A stretch of 64,000 bases of DNA from Cristatella mucedo (lineage: Eukaryota > Bryozoa > Phylactolaemata > Cristatellidae). The first letter of the stretch is position 1; each line of letters starts with the position of its first letter. The stretch spans positions 2,872,501 to 2,936,500 of the forward strand of contig WPIO01000049.1 of NCBI GenBank assembly GCA_009760855.2. The letters run 5' to 3'. The position numbers and the translations under genes were made by a program. The notes under the pieces are model-generated. The model made no database searches, was not told the origin of the DNA, and saw nothing but the letters and a program-made list of their open reading frames with translations. Of the stretch, positions 60,910-64,000 are shown one piece after another.

Positions 60910-62679
60910 GGTTCTTAAAATGTTCCACTTGTCTCCGTCTACCAAGGCAGTGTAAACCATGCGCAGTGGCATAAACGTAGAATATCCTCCGTGTGCACGC
61001 TGCTCCTGGCAGCCGAGATCGTCAACCCTCAGCGTCAGGATCTGCTTAGCTGCTACCGTCATAGATTGCTCCACTCTTCGTTTGAGCGGCTGCACAGTGC
61101 CCGCACGGACGTCGCATTACGACTGGTAGTCTTAACAGGGGTAACTTATGGTATCCACAGTCCATCGATTGCACTGAACGGCAGAGGCTGTTCTAAGTGA
61201 ATAAGCTGGTAGGCAGCAACGTGATTAATCGAGATTAGCGTCGAGCGACTTTGTTAAAAGAATGTTGCTGCCTAGCTACGTAGTTGGTCTCGATGCCTGG
61301 ATGTAAGCAATAAAATAATCACCAGGTATGGCTGAGGAGAGTTAGGTGGCCTGTTCTGTCGTGCCTCGGTCGATCGGGCTTTCCGGTTGGCTTGTATATA
61401 CATTATAATTTGCATACATTACAACGATTGCACTTCCGTTTTCTTTTGTATACATCGCCCGAGCTGGTGCAGAGACACTCTCCAAATTATGGACCAGAAA
61501 GCTGGGCGAGTATGCTTGACGCAGATGAGCATTGTTCCGGCTACACTAAGTCAGCAATGGAGCCACTTGTACTGGGCCACCTCGGTCACTCATCGACGTG
61601 TAACAATCAACGTCATTAGACTCCTTGTCCTAGCCGGTGGGTGTTTGAGTGAAACAACTCAGCCTGCTGATATCTAAACCGAAAGCCAGGGCACAAGGAA
61701 CGGAAAGCCCTCTGGTCAGTGAAACAGGCTCGGACGAGCTGGCTTCTCACGAGCCGATTATGCGAACTGAGTGTCTCTCTCGGTGGAATTGAGATATCTC
61801 GGTGCACTGTCAGCAGTTTTCAGTTCCGCATACATATTGCTGTCATACCTGCTGACTCCTTAACGGAGACGAAGAAAACTGAGTTAATGAGGCACGATGC
61901 TTATTAAGCAGGCTTGCAACAGCTGAAAGGAAATTTCAATTTCGAATTAACTATCCGCTTGCCTTAGTTTTCAATCTTGAAAGTCGTAAAAGTTCTCGCA
62001 TCAGCACAATCAAAGGGCTTGTGTGAAGATCGTCAGGTGCTGCCACGCTGAAAGGGGGTTTCGTGCGTGAAGAGCATTCCGTTTTATGCTACAAGTCACA
62101 CCCCATTACTACCAGACTCTAAACAACAATGCTTTACAAGCCTCGCGAGACGTTTAGCAGGTCTTATCCGTCAGTGAGCCAAGCCTACTTATCTGAATCC
62201 ATTTGTACTACGAGCTGTTGCTGCAATCTTGCAGCAGCTGTTGGGTATTTCGTTCGCTAAACACTGGCACAAACTAATCGGATCGCTCAATGCTAGTTGC
62301 TTCCTTTTCAATCGGTGGACGACTTAAGCAAAAGCTTAAGCAAACGGCAAGTGTCCACTGCACGCTGCTCCGATCCTTGTCTGGTAAACAAGAGAATTCG
62401 TCTGCTCGACGTTTTCTGCCGCAGTCACGTTAGCCCAATCTTTTTGGCGAATGAATATTGGTTAAACACTGCTCGATTAAACGTATAAGCCCCTTTACAA
62501 CTAACCCTTGTCCATGAAGACAGGGCAGTGAGAACAGTGCCACTAGTATCAGCGAGGCTCGTAGAAGGGCCCCAATTTGCGGTCGGGAGCTCCAGCTCGG
62601 CCATAATCACCAAGACAGCAGAAGCTGCAGGTAAGACTGGGACACAGCCATCTTATTTACATTCTGAAGCTGTCACCTT
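60910..62679. repeat. Opsin B 5' flank, paralogous to 31.9-33.3 and 36.1-38.0 kb
   Basis: Contains CGTTTGAGCGGCTGCACAG and later blocks in common with the flanks of gene A and copy C (for example CTGCTGACTCC-ACGGAGA at 61850 and 37785). The 5' leader and promoter should lie here; no core promoter element was identified. No other gene was recognised. Confidence 0.6.
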
Positions 62680-62860
62680 GAGGAATAAATACTAGTTGAT
62701 TTAACAACCACTTTGTATAGCAACAGAAGAGCCTTTTTGGCTATTACTGCTGCTTGCAGCGGCGATAAAAGATCGCCCACTGCAGGATTTGAACCCACGA
62801 CCTCGGGACCGAAGTCGTGAAAAGCAACTGCCTTAATGAGGGTGCCATTGCGGCTACCGA
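62680..62860 (-). mobile_element. SINE1 copy inserted in the duplicated spacer
   Basis: Full layout on the minus strand: box A region TGGCACCCTCATTAAGGCAG, hairpin with one mismatch (CGACTTCGG/CCGAGGTCG), box B GGTTCAAATCC, and an end GTTGTTAAATCAACTAGTAT. The paralogous spacer at 43.5 kb has no SINE here, so insertion followed the spacer duplication. Confidence 0.85.
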
Positions 62861-63155
62861 GAGTTTGAAGCGGAAGCATCGGGCAAGGAGCTTTCAAACA
62901 GGGAGCCCGATGCCGAGATGCCCCTTCAGTCAGGCAATGACAGCTTCCCACTAGCCACCGGCGGCCACCACGGCCACGCCCATGACGGCATTCGAACTTC
63001 GGAAACGATTGTCAACTTGGCAGACGAGCAAGAGGCAGAACGTCTGTAAATGCTTCAACTCGCCAGGCACCAAAAGCCCCAGTCGAGGGACGTAGCTAGA
63101 GAAAGAGTGACATGATCCTCCGATGCTTTGTCGCCTATTGACAAGACGCTGGGCG

Positions 63156-63699
63156 TCAGAGACAGAGAGACGCGAGTTGGTCTGGGAGAAATTGATAGCT
63201 GCCACGCCTCATAGCTCTTGAGCCCGATTCGGACCGTCTATCGGAGCACGACGCCGAAGCCGCTCTTCCAGCAGACGTCAGGAGGCGACAGCTGGGTGAA
63301 TGGCTAGCCGTTTCAGTACAGCAGCCGAGTAGCCTGGGTCTCCCGGGCTTCACATCTTTAGCCCTGTGAAGTTGCCTCGGCCGCCGACATTGCCGCCCCT
63401 CCATGGCTCCCATGGCGGCTCCCCCCCCCCCATCGCTACTGGCGTCACCATCTGGCCTCGCAGTAACGATTGGGACCAGAACCGCTGGACGAAGAGTTGA
63501 AGCTGGACCGTGGCGGTTCGTCAGGAGCAGAATCGACCCACTCGCCAGTGGCGACAGCTTGCACATGATTGCTGGGACTGTCAGCCAAACCGCTGGAACG
63601 CTGGGGGTGTGACGGTTGAACTCAGCATAGAAGCTAACAATGTACGATGCCTGACTGAAACCAGAATTCGATAGATAACAAGCCAATCATGATGACAGC
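63156..63699 (-). pseudogene. Opsin copy D: frameshifted TM6-TM7 exon
   Basis: Acceptor ATTTTCAG|GCT at 63699. TM6 starts AVIMIGLLSIEFW, but about 7 extra bases after the TGG codon shift the frame and give an immediate TAG. In the other frame, YIVSFYAEFNRHTPSVP and PAIMCKLSPLASGSILLL keep the TM7 Lys. Read literally, the exon truncates the receptor. The other exons, if present, lie beyond the right edge of the window. Confidence 0.8.
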
Positions 63700-63829
63700 C
63701 TGAAAATGCGGCTCAGCAACCGCATCACCAAGGGCAGCATAAGGAAGCAGTTTTGGTAGCATGGCACCGACTCCATTAGTATTGCAGCAGCACGTAATGC
63801 AGTTTAGAATATCCCAGTCTGTAACTCTG

Positions 63830-64000
63830 CAAAGCAAAGACTAAGTGGGTGTGATGCATTAGATTATTCTACCTAACACTCAGAGGCCCGAGTGGCTTTA
63901 GTTATGCATGTGGTAGCCAACAGATTTCATCAAACGAAACAAAAAGGAAGGGTGAGCATAGTTGAGTCATGATGGCAGTTGAGGTTGTGAGAAGCATAGC
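63830..64000 (-). mobile_element. LINE-B 3' end, cut by the window edge
   Basis: Matches 44345-44520 (AAGTGGGTGTGATGCATTAG, GAGTGGCTTTAGTTATGCAT and a GTTGAGTCATGATGGCAGTT block). It has the same position relative to a broken opsin exon as the LINE-B at 44.3 kb, so both belong to one duplicated segment. Confidence 0.7.

Overview
This window looks like nuclear DNA from an invertebrate animal. Short exons with GT-AG introns are scattered among non-LTR retrotransposons, tRNA-derived SINEs, a long-TIR DNA transposon, a degenerate satellite and very long (TA)n and (CT)n tracts. Nothing bacterial is visible. I cannot name the species; L2/CR1-like LINEs and RGR-type opsins occur in many bilaterians.

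The only convincing host genes are two tandem paralogous opsin genes on the minus strand. Gene A has five coding exons between 31904 and 10935 and encodes about 402 residues. Gene B has five coding exons between 60909 and 49099 and encodes about 425 residues. Both have the same intron phases, and exons 1 to 3 have identical lengths (166, 201 and 108 nt). Both keep the disulfide cysteines, a Glu at the opsin 181-type site in the second extracellular loop, and the retinal-binding Lys of TM7. DRY is replaced by TRY and NPxxY by NGSIL. His replaces the TM3 counterion, as in vertebrate RGR. This points to an RGR/retinochrome-like retinal photoisomerase rather than a conventional signalling opsin (inference).

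The locus is an eroding tandem array. Reading leftward along the minus strand, it holds: a broken TM6-TM7 exon of a further copy (copy D, 63699); an intergenic block; gene B; another broken TM6-TM7 exon (copy E, 44220); a second copy of the intergenic block; a copy-C remnant that lost coding exon 1 (about 34.6-38.0 kb); and gene A. Shared SINE2 and LINE relics in intron 1 of A and B show that those insertions predate the gene duplication.

Repeats fill the rest. LINE-A is an L2/CR1-like family with a near full-length decayed copy at 55.4-58.95 kb and more than fifteen fragments. LINE-B is a second family seen mostly as 3' ends. SINE1 and SINE2 are two tRNA-derived families. A DNA transposon with about 225-bp inverted repeats (28425-30544) carries a Glu/Ala-rich broken reading frame. 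A roughly 170-bp satellite occupies much of intron 4 of gene A. All coordinates and alignments were read by eye, so repeat borders are approximate (tens of bases), while the opsin exon borders are exact to the proposed splice sites.
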